Shown piece by piece: positions 24,061 through 35,164 of a DNA stretch of 64,000 nucleotides. The notes below the pieces were generated by a model. The model was not told the DNA's origin and did not search any database. It saw nothing but the letters and a program-made list of their open reading frames with translations. How positions within the stretch are numbered: the first letter of the stretch is position 1; each line of letters opens with the position of its first letter. Source of the DNA: Phoebastria nigripes (taxonomy: Eukaryota > Chordata > Aves > Procellariiformes > Diomedeidae); NCBI GenBank assembly GCA_035582835.1, contig JAYKAV010001256.1:933376-997375 (forward strand), given 5' to 3'. Both the position numbers and the translations under genes were made by a program.

Positions 24061-25312
24061 GGTGTGGCTTTGTCATGAAGTAGGACTAGGAATAAAAGTG
24101 CAAACCATGGAGAACCTTTTGGGATGGCTGGCATGTCCTGACTTTTGGATCCTTGACCCATCTTTCTTACAAGCAGTGGATACTGTCACCTGAGCCACAG
24201 TCCCTGCGTGGGGAGAGGGGCAGAAAGGGATAAGTGACACAGATGGGACTTGCAGACTCATTGGATTTCTGTAGGTAAAATTTTCTATCCCTCACGCCCA
24301 TCTTGTGAGCCCTTGGCTCCTCCAATACACATTTGTCTTATGTATTCTCAGCAGCTCATCCTCAGATCCTGCCATGGGCCCATGGCTCAGTTCCTCTCTT
24401 CTTTCCTCAGGGCTCTTCCTGCATTAATACTGGCTGTGCCCAACTTTCTCTTACGACTAGGTTTGCTACTGAGACTGCCTTTGCACCACCTCCTCTCAAA
24501 TTCAGATGCTCTCGATCAAGCCTTCTCTGTTAGCCCTTTCCTCTCCTTAAAGCAGATGACAGTTCCCTGCTGCAGGACACCCCCAAGGGACATGCGACTT
24601 GGCTGAAAATGCAATAAGCCTCAGGATCCCTAATATGAAATTCTGCCTCTCAGTGGAGTCAACAGCAAAAATTTTATTCCTTAGCTCTTTCTCCCATAAT
24701 CCCATGATTCTCGTTGCCTGGAGTTGCACCACTTGTTCTTAAAGGCTTTGGTCCCAGCTGAATTTCCCTGGATTTACTGCATATTTTCTTCACAACAGCC
24801 ATCTTACAATTCTTTAAACTTCTTCAGTATGGCCCTATCCCCTGGTCTCTATCTCCTGATTTGGTTTGGTGACCTCCTCACACACCTCATAAAGAGAGGT
24901 TAGAGACGTTTACCAGGGAAATCTCTGTCCTTCAGACTCAGCTTTGTTTTCCCAGACTGAATGGCTCTTAAAACCCTGGGAGTTTGTATGATTAAGGACT
25001 CAATGAACCCCATGAAAGACTGTGATTTGCACAGCTATTGCTATTCTAAACCACAGTCCTTAGATCTTCCTATACCTCACGATATGAAACATGTTTACAC
25101 TTATGAGTCTAATTATTTTTAACCAAATTAAGTGGCTGCTAGNTTTTCCCTATTATCATGTCCTGAGAAAAGATAGCCTTGGGACCATCTCAGATCATTT
25201 TAATAAGTCACAAATATTTTGAATATGTCTTTTCTTCATTCCTCAAATGTAGGTTTGCCCACTGGAAAAAAAAGAAGCAAGAAAATGTGACATTGTTTTT
25301 AAAGACAGTCCC
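24061..25312. other. Unique sequence, no gene seen
   Basis: It contains a 118-codon plus frame (24250-24606) with no recognisable domain. It is pyrimidine-rich on the plus strand. No confident repeat. Confidence 0.5.
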
Positions 25313-25492
25313 AAAGAAGAAGGAAAAAGGAAAAAGGAAAGAAAAGGAAAGGAAAGGAAAGGAAAAGAAAAAGGAAAGGAAAGGAAAAAGGAAAGGAAAG
25401 AGGAAAGGAAAGAAGAAAGGAAAGGAAAGGAAAGGAAAGGAAAGGAAAGGAAAGGAAAGGAAAGGAAAGGAAAGGAAAGGAAAGGAAAGGAG
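25313..25492. repeat. 180-bp pure purine tract with (AAAGG)15
   Basis: Every base from 25313 to 25492 is A or G on the plus strand. The left part is imperfect (GGAAAAA, GGAAA and AGAAGAAAGG units). From 25416 to 25490 there are 15 perfect AAAGG pentamers. The Lys/Arg/Gly/Glu-rich open frame across it is repeat translation. Confidence 0.97.
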
Positions 25493-25564
25493 TTATTTCA
25501 TCTCTGCTTTTCTATCAAACTGCTTTGCTGCTCATCGATGAATCAGAAAAAAACAATCATCTCA

Positions 25565-25695
25565 TAAGTTAGCTGCAGGAACCTGGATTCAGTTTCTGTC
25601 TATCATGGTGACTTTCTGTGTGACCTTGGTCTAGTTGTTTCCTCATCTTAAAAAGTAATATCAAAATATATTCTTGCATTTTTGGCTGAAATAAA
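25565..25695 (+). mobile_element. Possible MIR-like SINE relic (+)
   Basis: TGACTTTCTGTGTGACCTTG, then TCTAGTTGTTTCCTCATCTT, then AAAAAGTAATATCAAAATA. This is a compressed, diverged version of the MIR order GCTGTGTGACCTTGGGC, CAGTTTCCTCATCTG, AAAATGGGGATAATA. Confidence 0.55.
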
Positions 25696-28328
25696 TCATT
25701 AGCTCATCAGACAAGCCTTGCCTGTCACTATAGCCATGGATGCACATACGGTCCTGATCTCAACTGACGTCTCTAGGTGCTAATGTAATGCAAAGATTCT
25801 GCAATCAAAACTTTGCAGTCAACTGTGCTAAGTCAATCATTTTGTGCAAAATAAAAGCTTTGAGAATCCCATGACAAGTAAATAAATAGATAAATAATGA
25901 GCAAACCCACCACATTTCAGATTACGTTATTTTGGACAGGAACAAGAATTTAGTAATGGTGTGAATAGCAGCCCTCAGTTCTCCCTTCTAAAAGCTCCCC
26001 TTGAAATTGCTCTCTTCCTGCACTTTGCATTTTATTACTAGAGCACAGCAACAATGTACTAAAAAATAAAACATGTTTTCACCTGACCATCTTGGCGCTT
26101 GAGGATTCTAGCCATTTATGAGACGTGATAATCTCCTAACTACTTTTCTCAATTAAAGGGCAAGCGCTCTACTCCACTGTAAACAGGATTTAGCTCACAG
26201 AGCTGGCTGAGGTTGAACCAGGAGCCTACCACACCCAACCCACTTCAGATTTCTCTAGAACAGCAATTCTCAAATGCCTCAGGGCAGCTAGATTTGGCTG
26301 TTGGGAGCTTTGTGTATGTCCATCATACTTCCAGATAATCCGCATTATAACACTTCGACAATCCAAACCATCGTCGCCATGGATTTGCATGGGACCTGCT
26401 GCTGAACTCAACTGCTGGCCTGCAATTTTTGATGAAATTTCCTTTTCTGTCCTTCATGTGAAAATATTAATTTGTTGAAATTGGCGCCAGTCACAAAAAA
26501 CACACCGGCTTCAGCCTAAACTTTTGTCAGAAAAAAGCTTTCTGGCTGCAGGTATGTGGTTGTGAAGCAGAAAGTCACTCACCCCAAAAGACCTGGTTGC
26601 TTGGTGACCAGTGAGGTCTTCTTGCAGCTGTATAAATAATGAAATATTCATTCGGCCAGAAAAGAGACAAGCTTTTTAGTCCCATGGTTAAAAACTAATT
26701 TGGGATGTGAGAAATGGGCACACCAAAGTCCTTGCTCCAATAAACATGTATTTATTCACATAAAGAGTTTGGGCACCAGAGGGTGAGGGAGAGAGACTTG
26801 CCTCAGGGAGCCCCAGGAGGATCTTGATGTTCAAAGTGGCTTTTCTGAAAATCAAATAATTACTAATGGCACAACATGTACATGCTCTTTTCCATCCTCC
26901 TCTTAAGAGGGCTTGGTTTGACTTCAGTATGAATTTTTTTTTAAATCCTGAAGAGTTTTGTGGGGACAGGAAAACCATTTCCCGCCCAACTCTACATGGC
27001 ATCCATCACCACAGAAGCAGACACTCAAATACTAATGGTGCCTGTAAAGCATAAATTGAACTCTGCTAAGCAAAATTAAACCAATTAATCATAGGCCAAA
27101 ACTTCAGAAAAAAACAGAAGTCTTACAGTGTGCTGTGAAAGCTGCCAACTTCTGGGATTTGAAGGAGTCTCACAGGACCAGCGTGTTACTCTGCTTCTGC
27201 AACAGCTACATCGAAAACAGAGCTTTAAACAGGGCCAACAGTGTTATTGTTTAGAGGGTCATACCTGTCTCAAATACATGCAAATTAACTCAGACTCAAG
27301 CTTTTTTTGCTTTGTGGAAGCCTTTTGGTAAAGCAGGGCTAAGAATTCCCTAAGGATGGATTGTTTTGCAGTTTGCCAGGTCTTTCTGTCCCTAGTCTTC
27401 TACTGAAGATAGATATCTTCAAAGACATCTGCCACTTGCTCCTCCTCCTTTCCTCATGATGAGAGCTACCACATATGCACACACAAATATACAAAGATAT
27501 GCAAGCATACACTTGGGGAAATGTTCAGATCTTCCCTGACTTTCAACAGTTTGTCTTTTTCCGTTGACCGTAACGAGAGCCTCAGTGGTTATTCGTGCTN
27601 GAGGAAGGTGGAGTTCACACCATTGCTCTCGTGATAGGTAGTGCTGTGGATGCCTGCCTGTTAACCTGCTGCGAACGGTTGCATGTGTGCTTTCTGGCAA
27701 AAGGGTCTCCGTGNTATAACGCATTTACCAGGAGAGTCCCTTACTTCCTAGCTCAAATGATTCTGGATTTCAACCTAGCTTTGCTGCTGTGCAATGCAGA
27801 GGCATTCACCTTTACAATCCCTCCCTCCCGTCCCCCAAAAAAANCCACCCTATCCTGCTACTTAGAGAGATAGATAGGCAAACTTTATCATCAAAAAACA
27901 GATCAAGTGATTTGGCTCAAATCAGCAGAGTACACCATGTTGTTAAAAAAAAAAAAAAGCAAAAGTCTTCATTTATGAGATTTTTTGGCTTCTTGTCAGG
28001 TTTAGGGCCATGATTGTCAAGTATCTCATGAAGGATGGTTTGGACATTATTCAGGGATCCTCCTGAAAGCAGCATGTACCAAAAAACACATTCTACATCC
28101 TAGTCAGTTTTGCAGACTCAGGATGTATTAGATGAGCCTTTCCTGTCTGAGATAAATCCAACAAGCAATTATTCTGAGATATATTTTATCCTGGCAGAAG
28201 CAGTAGTGGCTTCAAGTACCTGAGGATTCAAGGGACTTGCATTTTGGTCCAGACTTTAATCCAGTTTTACTTGTTTGGGAGGGTACTGCTTCTCTGTTCT
28301 GTTCGTACCCAGTAATATTTGTCTCCTA
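25696..28328. other. Unique sequence, no gene seen
   Basis: One plus-strand CTCF-like word, GGCACCAGAGGGTGAGG, lies at 26772-26788. A sequence near 26257-26280 (ACAGCAATTCTCAAATGCC) resembles one end of a hAT element, but no partner end is seen. A-runs occur at 27945-27958. Two N calls and several short frames fall around 27600-27870. Nothing codes convincingly. Confidence 0.5.
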
Positions 28329-28432
28329 GGGACATGGTTTAGTGGTGGATTTGGCAGTGTTAGTTTTATGGTTAGACTCGATGATCTTAAAGGTCTTTTC
28401 CAACTTAAATGATTCTATGATTCTACGATTCT
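28329..28432 (+). mobile_element. CR1 LINE 3' end only (+)
   Basis: A 104-bp fragment of the terminal CR1 3' region. It reads GGGACATGGTTTAGTGGTGG, then TTGGCAGTGTTAG, then GACTCGATGATCTTAAAGG followed by TCTTTTCCAACTTAAA. It ends in GATTCTATGATTCTACGATTCT. The GGACATGGTTTAGTGG 3' region differs from the copies at 19870 and 50330, so it is a different CR1 subfamily. No coding sequence is retained. Confidence 0.93.
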
Positions 28433-28560
28433 TTTGTAAAGGGCTTGGAGATGAACAAGCAAAAAATACAGTGTAGTATGTAACCTTTCATAATTCCTTT
28501 GAACTCCATGTATTGGGTTGAAACCTTTTTCTAAACTCAGAAGATACAAATTTTGGTGTG

Positions 28561-31115
28561 ATAGAGGACTGAAGTGGAAGGGACCTTGAGATGCCATCTA
28601 ATCCATCCCTTGTCTAAGCCATGCCTGTATCATTCCACACAAATGTTTACCTAGCCTGTTCTTAGAAGCATACTTTACCTCTTTAGGAAANTTACCCAGT
28701 GTTTATCTACACTTAGCTGTAGAAAGTTTTCTTAAACCAGATCTTTTCATCTGGATATTTGTTTTCTTGTATTGTCTGTGGTGATCATGTACAGTATGTA
28801 TTCATGTCCTTTTTTGCAGCAGTATTTTCATACCATAAACTGTAAGACTGTCCCTCAGCCCTCGCTTCTCTTGGCTGAACAAGTCCCACTTCTTCAACCT
28901 TCCTTTTGTGGCCACATTTTTGAGATCTCTGATCATTTTCATTTCCTTTCACTGGACTTTTTTGCTGCTTGTACAAATGTATCGTGTGCCAAATTGGTCA
29001 TGGTTCCTCTGCTAAGGTATTAATCAGGAGTAATTAATGCTTCTGACATGCATATCTATCTGGTTACACATCCCAATATGATATTTTTTGACTGTAGTAT
29101 ATTGTTGCAAGTTTAGGCCCAAACTTGCTATGATCTTCAGACACAGATAGGCAGAACTGCTCCCTGTAATAGTGCAGCTGATGACTCCCGAGTGCGCTCC
29201 TCATACTTGCCTTTCTTATTTCAGAGTATCTATGAAGATCAGTTTGAATTCTACATATCTAACATTTTTTTCTACATGTTTACAAGCTCTCCTTGCTTGG
29301 TGTGAGCTGCAATACTAAGAAATGAGGTTTATTCCATCCTCCCAGTCATTGATGAAATATTGAGNGGAATCATCGATGAAATATTGAGCAGAATCAGACC
29401 AAGACCTGACCACGGCCAATTCTCATGTGGAACTTCTTTTCACTAAAAAAAATCCTTCTAGCACATCCACTTCTAATGCAGTTTCATCTAAGCCTAGCTT
29501 TGTTAAAAGGTTGATGTCTCAGAGCCTTTCAAAAGCCTTACTGAAGTTAAGGAATAGGGTTTACATTGGGAATTTATCATGGTCCCAGAATTATCAAACA
29601 TAACTATTAACAGAGCGCTTCTGCTGATTTCTTAAATATTCTATGAGGAACCACATCAGACTCTGCTGTTTTGAAAACATCTAACTGGCCCAAACAATTT
29701 CTTACCATACCTTCCTTGTTTCACTGACGGTTCTCACTCCATCAACCCTGGTATTAATACTGTTAGTCATCCAATCGCAGCTAATCTTTCTAAGGAAGAC
29801 TAAAGCAAAAAGGCATTAAATGCTTCAGCCCCCATCATCAGTTATTTTCTTTCTTTGTCCATTAAGTAATGGTCCTACACTAACATTTCTTTTAGTGACA
29901 GAACTGCTTTAGGCAGCTCCCAGCCCCTCCTCCTCCTTTCCCTTTGCCATCCCTCTTTCCCTTACCACTCATTTGTGCCAGTACAACAGTTTGCAGGACC
30001 GCATGGTGAACAAATTAACTGATTCAAGTTAAAAATAAACATGTTTTGCTGGGTTATTTCTTCATGCTCTTTCCTTCCTCTTCTTCTTATTACTAATGCA
30101 CCTACCCAATATGCTTTTATATTGTTGTAAATCCTTTGCATAACATTTTGTCCTTCCTGATTTTGTCGCTATGTGTTTGTGGTTATATTATTTCCCACTG
30201 ACTTGACCTACCTTCCGCTTTCTCTGTCATTTTTTCCTAAATTTCATAGGGTGGAGATGATCATGCATCAAACAAGCTCTTATTAACCTTCCTACACCTT
30301 CCACATGATAATTCGAGCCCCAGAGTTGTCTCAGTCAGCTTTTCAGAAGTCTTTCCCCTTAGAGATTCTTCCAAAGAGAGCTGCTCTACCAATTAGCTGA
30401 ATTTATTCACTTTTCCTTTCTTAAAGCCTCTTTGCTGCTTACTTTCTGGTTCTCTCTCATGTTCCCAGGAATCAGCGTATTCACCCTCTTCTCAGTGTCT
30501 TCCTATTTTACTTTCTCAACCAATTCCTATCTACTGGAGAGAACCTACAAGAGCTTTTTCTCACATCAATCATCCCAATTTTGGGGGATAAAAGGCAGCT
30601 CCCAGAGCAACCCAGGAATTTGCTATTCCTGCTGTGTTTCTGTCCTGGTTGATGTTTGGTGTCAACATCCCCCACTGTCAACAGCCCCTGGGGTCTGAAA
30701 TAGTCCAGTATCTGTTCAGGACATTCGTCTCACTTGCCTGCTTTGATGGTCACCACCAGCCCACCCCACCACTCTGATGGCTTCCTTCCTATTTCAGCAA
30801 GACAGTTTAAGCAAGTCCATCTCACACTGAATTCTGGCTCTCAGAGCCAATGATATGTCCTAGATCTATAAACCACATCTTCTCTTTTTTCTGCTGTTCT
30901 CTCTGAACAAACCNTACCTTTTTACATCAATATTCCAGTCATGTGAATTAGCCTAGCAAACCTCCGCTAAGCCAATTAAGACATAATTCTAATTATGTAT
31001 TAAGATTCCCAGTTCCTTTGGCTTATTCCCCATACATCTTACATTAGTGTACAACCATTTAAAATGTTCAGAAGATTGACCCAGTGGTTTTCTTTTCATC
31101 TCCCCTGTGTCCCTT
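28561..31115 (-). mobile_element. Ancient, unusually long CR1 LINE (-)
   Basis: The reverse complement of an old CR1 can be followed, with gaps, over about 2.5 kb. At the 3' end the plus strand reads GGACTGAAGTGGAAGGGACC. Further in, a Lys/Arg-rich minus-strand frame (28785-28976) shows a worn counterpart of the [13 protein letters not shown] region. At 29347-29400 it reads CATTGATGAAATATTGAG and GAATCAGACC, and at about 29529-29546 CAAAAGCCTTACTGAAGT, both conserved antisense words in the RT gene. Near the element's 5' side (30932-31040) it reads ATCAATATTCCAGTCATGTG, then ATAATTCTAATTATGTATTA, CCCAGTTCCTTTGG and TTATTCCCCATACATCTTAC, from the endonuclease part of ORF2. The reading frames are destroyed throughout. 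Most avian CR1 copies are far shorter. Confidence 0.85.
29347..29394. repeat. 24-bp tandem duplication inside the ancient CR1
   Basis: Two adjacent 24-base copies begin CATTGATGAAATATTGAG and CATCGATGAAATATTGAG. They differ at one position plus the N-containing site. The original CR1 has one copy, so this is a later local duplication. Confidence 0.88.
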
Positions 31116-31850
31116 TATGTTTATACTCTCCTGTTTCTGACAAATTTAAGTTCATCCGTATCACCTGCATTTATAACTGGCAAGCAAAGTACCAGGGTCA
31201 TACATATCGATATTGAGGTAAATAATAGTACTCAAATATTGCACTACTAAAATATTAAAACATTCTTAAGCACTTGAATTTTGCAAAGGAAGATATTGGC
31301 TGTGAAATAGCAGCACAGCTACTGGGTGTGTTAATAATGCTAAAACAAGAATGAATGAGACGGATAGGTATTAGTCAGTGGNAAAAAAAAAAAAATCCAC
31401 AAATAAAAATCAGACAGACTAGGAATGAGTCATATAGATGATTTCTCACTAATAAAGAATTTTTCCAAATCATGTTAGACCATCCCCACACCTTATCCCC
31501 ACCCCAGGCTATCACAACACTAGGTATTACTTTATGCGGGAATAGGTTTTTTTTTGTGTCTCGGAGAATATGCTTATAAATTGTCTTGAATAGCCAAATT
31601 CCAAAGGACTTCAGACTGCTGACAAAGCAGCCTCTCCCTATATTTCCTACATTAAATGTAAAAGACTTCCATTGCTTGCTTTCATGCAAATCAGTACCTG
31701 TACTTATGCACGTACATACTCAGGCACACAGATACACAGCCAGCAGATCACCTATAGCTTCCTCAAAGTTGCAATGAGACAAAAGAAGAAAAAAGATGAC
31801 ATGTTCAGCTATAAAAAATGGCCACATTACACCGCAACTGTAATAACAAG
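31116..31850. other. Unique sequence, no gene seen
   Basis: A-run with N at 31382-31395 and a short TTTTTTTTT run near 31547. The 104-codon minus frame (31375-31689) reads through the A-run and is not coding. Confidence 0.5.
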
Positions 31851-31854
31851 TGAT

Positions 31855-32270
31855 AATATTTTACTTAGCATTTCCATAGCACTTTCCATCCATCATGGAC
31901 TTGTATTTTGGCAGCAGCTTTCTGTGCATCAATGTTTTTTCTTGCTGGTATTCTCCAGTGCAGGAAACCACTATGCCTTTAATCCTAATCACCTTAAGTG
32001 TCCTTTGGTCTCCTGAAGCATGTGGTATCGGTCATTATTAAATAAGATACTACTGGGCCCGCCGTTATCCTACAGAAATGCTGTTAATATGAATGGGGCT
32101 GTAAAATTTGCGTTAGAACAAATATATCAGTAATGCAGGTTTCAGTTCCTCTGTGCTGCAAGTCTCCACTGAATTAGATAGAATGCCATTACACCCATTT
32201 TACATATGCAAAACACAGAGGAAATCCCAAAGAAATAAAGTCCCAGTGACCTCAGTTTGTGAGTATTCAG
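31855..32270 (-). mobile_element. Split MIR-like SINE relic(s) (-)
   Basis: TCCATAGCACTTTCCATCCAT at 31874-31894 matches the reverse complement of the sauropsid MIR 3' part (GATGAAAAGTGCTAT). At about 32190-32245 CCCATTTTACATATGCAAAA, CACAGAGGAAATC and AAAGTCCCAGTGACC resemble CCCATTTTACAGATGAGGAAACTGAGGCAC and its continuation. Whether these are one interrupted copy or two is not clear. Confidence 0.5.
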
Positions 32271-33210
32271 CTTGTGAAACTTTGAGGTTGATGATCCTTA
32301 CATTTAATGAAAGAGACCTAGTAATCTTATGTTATGCAGTCAAATAATAAAGTATTAAGACTCGAGTTGCACAAAATCAATTAGTTGTAAGGAACAGACT
32401 AACTATGAGTGTAAAGGCTTTTTTTGTCAGTCAATATAGACAGGCAGCTCCAATAGGAGATTGAGATCTTACGGATCCATCAGCTACAGAAGAGCCCTGA
32501 GACTCTGAAATCAGGCTACTTGGTGAAACACCTGAAGTTAAGCAGGGTGGATCCAGCCTTACATGACTCATGCAGACATGGTAGCAAAGCCAGGACTAGA
32601 AACAGCCTCTCGGCTGCCTGCCCACTGTTGTAATGATCGTACCGTGTTTCCTGCACAGCAAAGCCTGCATGAGGAACCCACATGCCAAGTACTTGCAGCA
32701 CCTCCCAAACCACTGCCAAACCCGGACACCCGATTTACTACACGCCATCCCTACCGATAAGCATCCTCCTTAGACTCTTAATTGCAAATGTCATTTAAAA
32801 ATGGTTTCAAATATACTATAGAGAAATAAGCAGCCTCAGGGGGTGGGAGCCCTTAAATCACGGTCACCATCATGTGGAAGTGGATGGCTCATCTCCCATA
32901 CAAACAGTGAAGTACCACAGCGTTAATAAAATAAGGCCTGCTCACAGCAGATGCAGGCATATCTTTCAGCCCACTCTCTGTGATAATAGATATAGTAACG
33001 TTTTGACTACCGCCTCCTGTTTACTGTGGGTGTTAGCCGAGACATTTCCATGTAAATAAAACATTTATCAAGCTCACAAAAACGTCTGCAGAGCAATTAT
33101 TGCACAAGAATGGTGAGCACTGGAGAAGCAGGCTCATTCATTCATTCCATATACCTGCTTAGGCTTGTTGCAAAGGAGGATGCCGCTTTCACGGATGTTG
33201 GAATTAGGTC
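32271..33210. other. Mostly unique sequence
   Basis: GGTAGCAAAGCCAGGACTAG near 32580 resembles the antisense MIR word GTGGCAGAGCCAGGAATAG, so another worn fragment may lie at about 32520-32620. Otherwise I see nothing. Confidence 0.4.
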
Positions 33211-33214
33211 AGGT

Positions 33215-33450
33215 CTCCTNTGTAGAAGCTGTGTGGGCCAAGGAATAAGGCTTGGCGTCAGGAGACCTGGTTTCTATTTGCATAGCTTCTGCTGAGTTAC
33301 TATATGGCCTTTAGCAACTTACTTTGCTGCTCCATGATGCTGTTTCCCACCCATCTGTAAAATGGGGTTAATGGTACTTATCAGCCTTCGTAAAGTACTT
33401 CTGTGATGTAGGGATGAAAATTATGGTGACTGCTAATTGTTTTCACTCTC
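33215..33450 (+). mobile_element. MIR/CORE-SINE relic (+)
   Basis: A nearly complete order of MIR words on the plus strand. GAAGCTGTGTGGGCCAAGG comes first, then GTCAGGAGACCTGGTTTCTA. Next are CTGTTTCCCACCCATCTGTA and AAATGGGGTTAATGGTACTT, then CGTAAAGTACTTCTGTGATG and GGGATGAAAATTATGG. The last two correspond to the sauropsid 3' region AAAGCACTTTGAGATCT..GATGAAAAG. This is one of the best preserved of these relics in the window. Confidence 0.82.
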
Positions 33451-33589
33451 TCCGTGGAGAGAAGATCCTTTCCTTCCAGGACTGTAAACTCAAGCACATT
33501 TACTGCTAGTTGTAGAGTATAAGCTTTCATTTGCATTGATGGTAGCACCCTTTCCTATAATTTTTCATAAATATGATGTGCAACGTCTG

Positions 33590-33830
33590 AGATTGAGACT
33601 CTCTGGGGCTGGGTACTATACAGCCTCATAGCAATGATGGGCAGCACAACAGAGCTTACAATACAGAGATGTCAAAACAGGGTAGTGGAAAACAAGTGCT
33701 ATTCACAGGAACTGAGGGCGGTAAGAGGTTGAGTTGCCTCACCAAGGTCAGAAGGATATGTTTAAGAAGCTGTGATGAAGCCCACAACTCCTGGTCTCCA
33801 AGTTAGTGAATTAGCCACAAGAACTTCCTT
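33590..33830 (-). mobile_element. MIR/CORE-SINE relic (-)
   Basis: On the plus strand: GGGCTGGGTACTATACAG, CAGAGCTTACAATACAGAG, GGTTGAGTTGCCTCACCAAG, then CACAACTCCTGGTCTCCAAG. These are diverged counterparts of antisense sauropsid MIR words (GAGCTTACAATCTAA, GAAGTGACTTGCCCAAGGTC, AACCCAGGTCTCCTGAGTCC). It lies about 140 bases from the plus-strand copy, giving a tail-to-tail pair. Confidence 0.7.
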
Positions 33831-34757
33831 CCTGTCTGCCATAACGGTCTTCTGGATTAACAATAGGCATTGCCAGGAAACTTTTCTTTATGGTTTAGTT
33901 TTCATTTTCACAGTATTCACGTTCCCCAAATAACTGTTTTTCCTACAGAATGATCACTGACAATACGCAGTAGTGGGGTAAGTCTCTGAAATTTCTTAGT
34001 TACTGGAAAAGAAGGGCTTCAGAAACCTTACCTTATTAGCACATTAATTGCAGCTGTCACAGACAGCAATTATTTGCTCAATTTTCCTCAAGTTCATCAT
34101 TTTCTTAAAAAACAAAACCAAACCCAAAACTGCTGTAATGAATATTCAGAGTATCCTGGCACTTGAAATCCTGTTCTCATTTCATAGCTGGCTGTGGTTT
34201 CCTCCTATCTGAATACCTTGCACACCTTTCAGGCATATATGATTGACAGCTGTCCTGCATGCATAGCAAAACGAAGTTTAATCCCCCATATCACAGCCAA
34301 ATGCACTTTGACAGCTTCAGTGTTGAGCAGCACACCNTGCCATCCACCCAGAACAGGTACCCTCTAGAGCAAAAACCAACTTGTCTCAACTCCAGTGGAC
34401 ATTTCAGGTTCATCTGCAGCCACCTGGGCAATGAAAACCATCTACAGCTATCGGTCTTGCAGCAGTAGAAGGAGGAAATATTGCAAGCAATTCCTGTGAT
34501 TATGCTTCTCCTTTAGCTATATCAACTAAAAAAAGCTCAGGAAACCATGTTTCTCACCTTTAGTGTTTCACTAACTCTAGCTCTCTAAGCTGTTTGCCCT
34601 CATACACTCCATCAAGAGTGGAGAGTGCAGTCCAGGAGAATTACAGCCTCTCTGAGAAACGGGCAATTCCTTCAGACCAGAGGGACCTCAGTTCTGAAAA
34701 CCATTATCAGGAGCCTAACTGTGGTTCTTAACAAACTCCATAAGGCACTCTTGATGT

Positions 34758-34758
<1 letters not shown>

Positions 34759-34780
<22 letters not shown>
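34759..34780. repeat. (TG)11 microsatellite
   Basis: Eleven uninterrupted TG units, flanked by TGTA units and followed by two copies of TGAGCAATACA at about 34788-34809. Confidence 0.93.
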
Positions 34781-34788
<8 letters not shown>

Positions 34789-34809
34789 AGCAATACATGA
34801 GCAATACAA

Positions 34810-35160
34810 AAATGAGGGCCTTTACACTGAGAAATGGTGAGTTCGGGACATGATGGATTAGGCTGTAAACAGTCTGTAGGGAGCGATGAATGTACGCCTG
34901 TTGTTGGGCTGCCGAGGAAGCCGTGTACTTTGTCCACTTGCATCAGGCCCTAAAAGTGCAGGCAATGTTAACTGAGTAACACTGAGCTGGTACAGTATAT
35001 GCAAAATCAATCTGTTATGATGGAATATTTAGTATCATTATTTAGATTACTGCATTTTATCACTAGACGGTGCTTTTATGACCATCTCATGTAACCTTCT
35101 ACATATCACCTAGCAACTTCTGTAGCTTCATAACTAATGGCTAAGCTACAGCATATATTT
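34810..35160. other. Unique AT-rich sequence
   Basis: Nothing recognisable beyond TA-rich composition. Confidence 0.45.
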
Positions 35161-35164
35161 TAGA

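Noticed and set aside
25179..25541. 120-codon Lys/Arg/Gly-rich frame
   Set aside because: Most of it is the AAAGG repeat.
26257..26280. hAT terminal inverted repeat (ACAGCAATTCTCAAATGCC)
   Set aside because: No complementary end within several hundred bases in either direction. A single short match is expected by chance.
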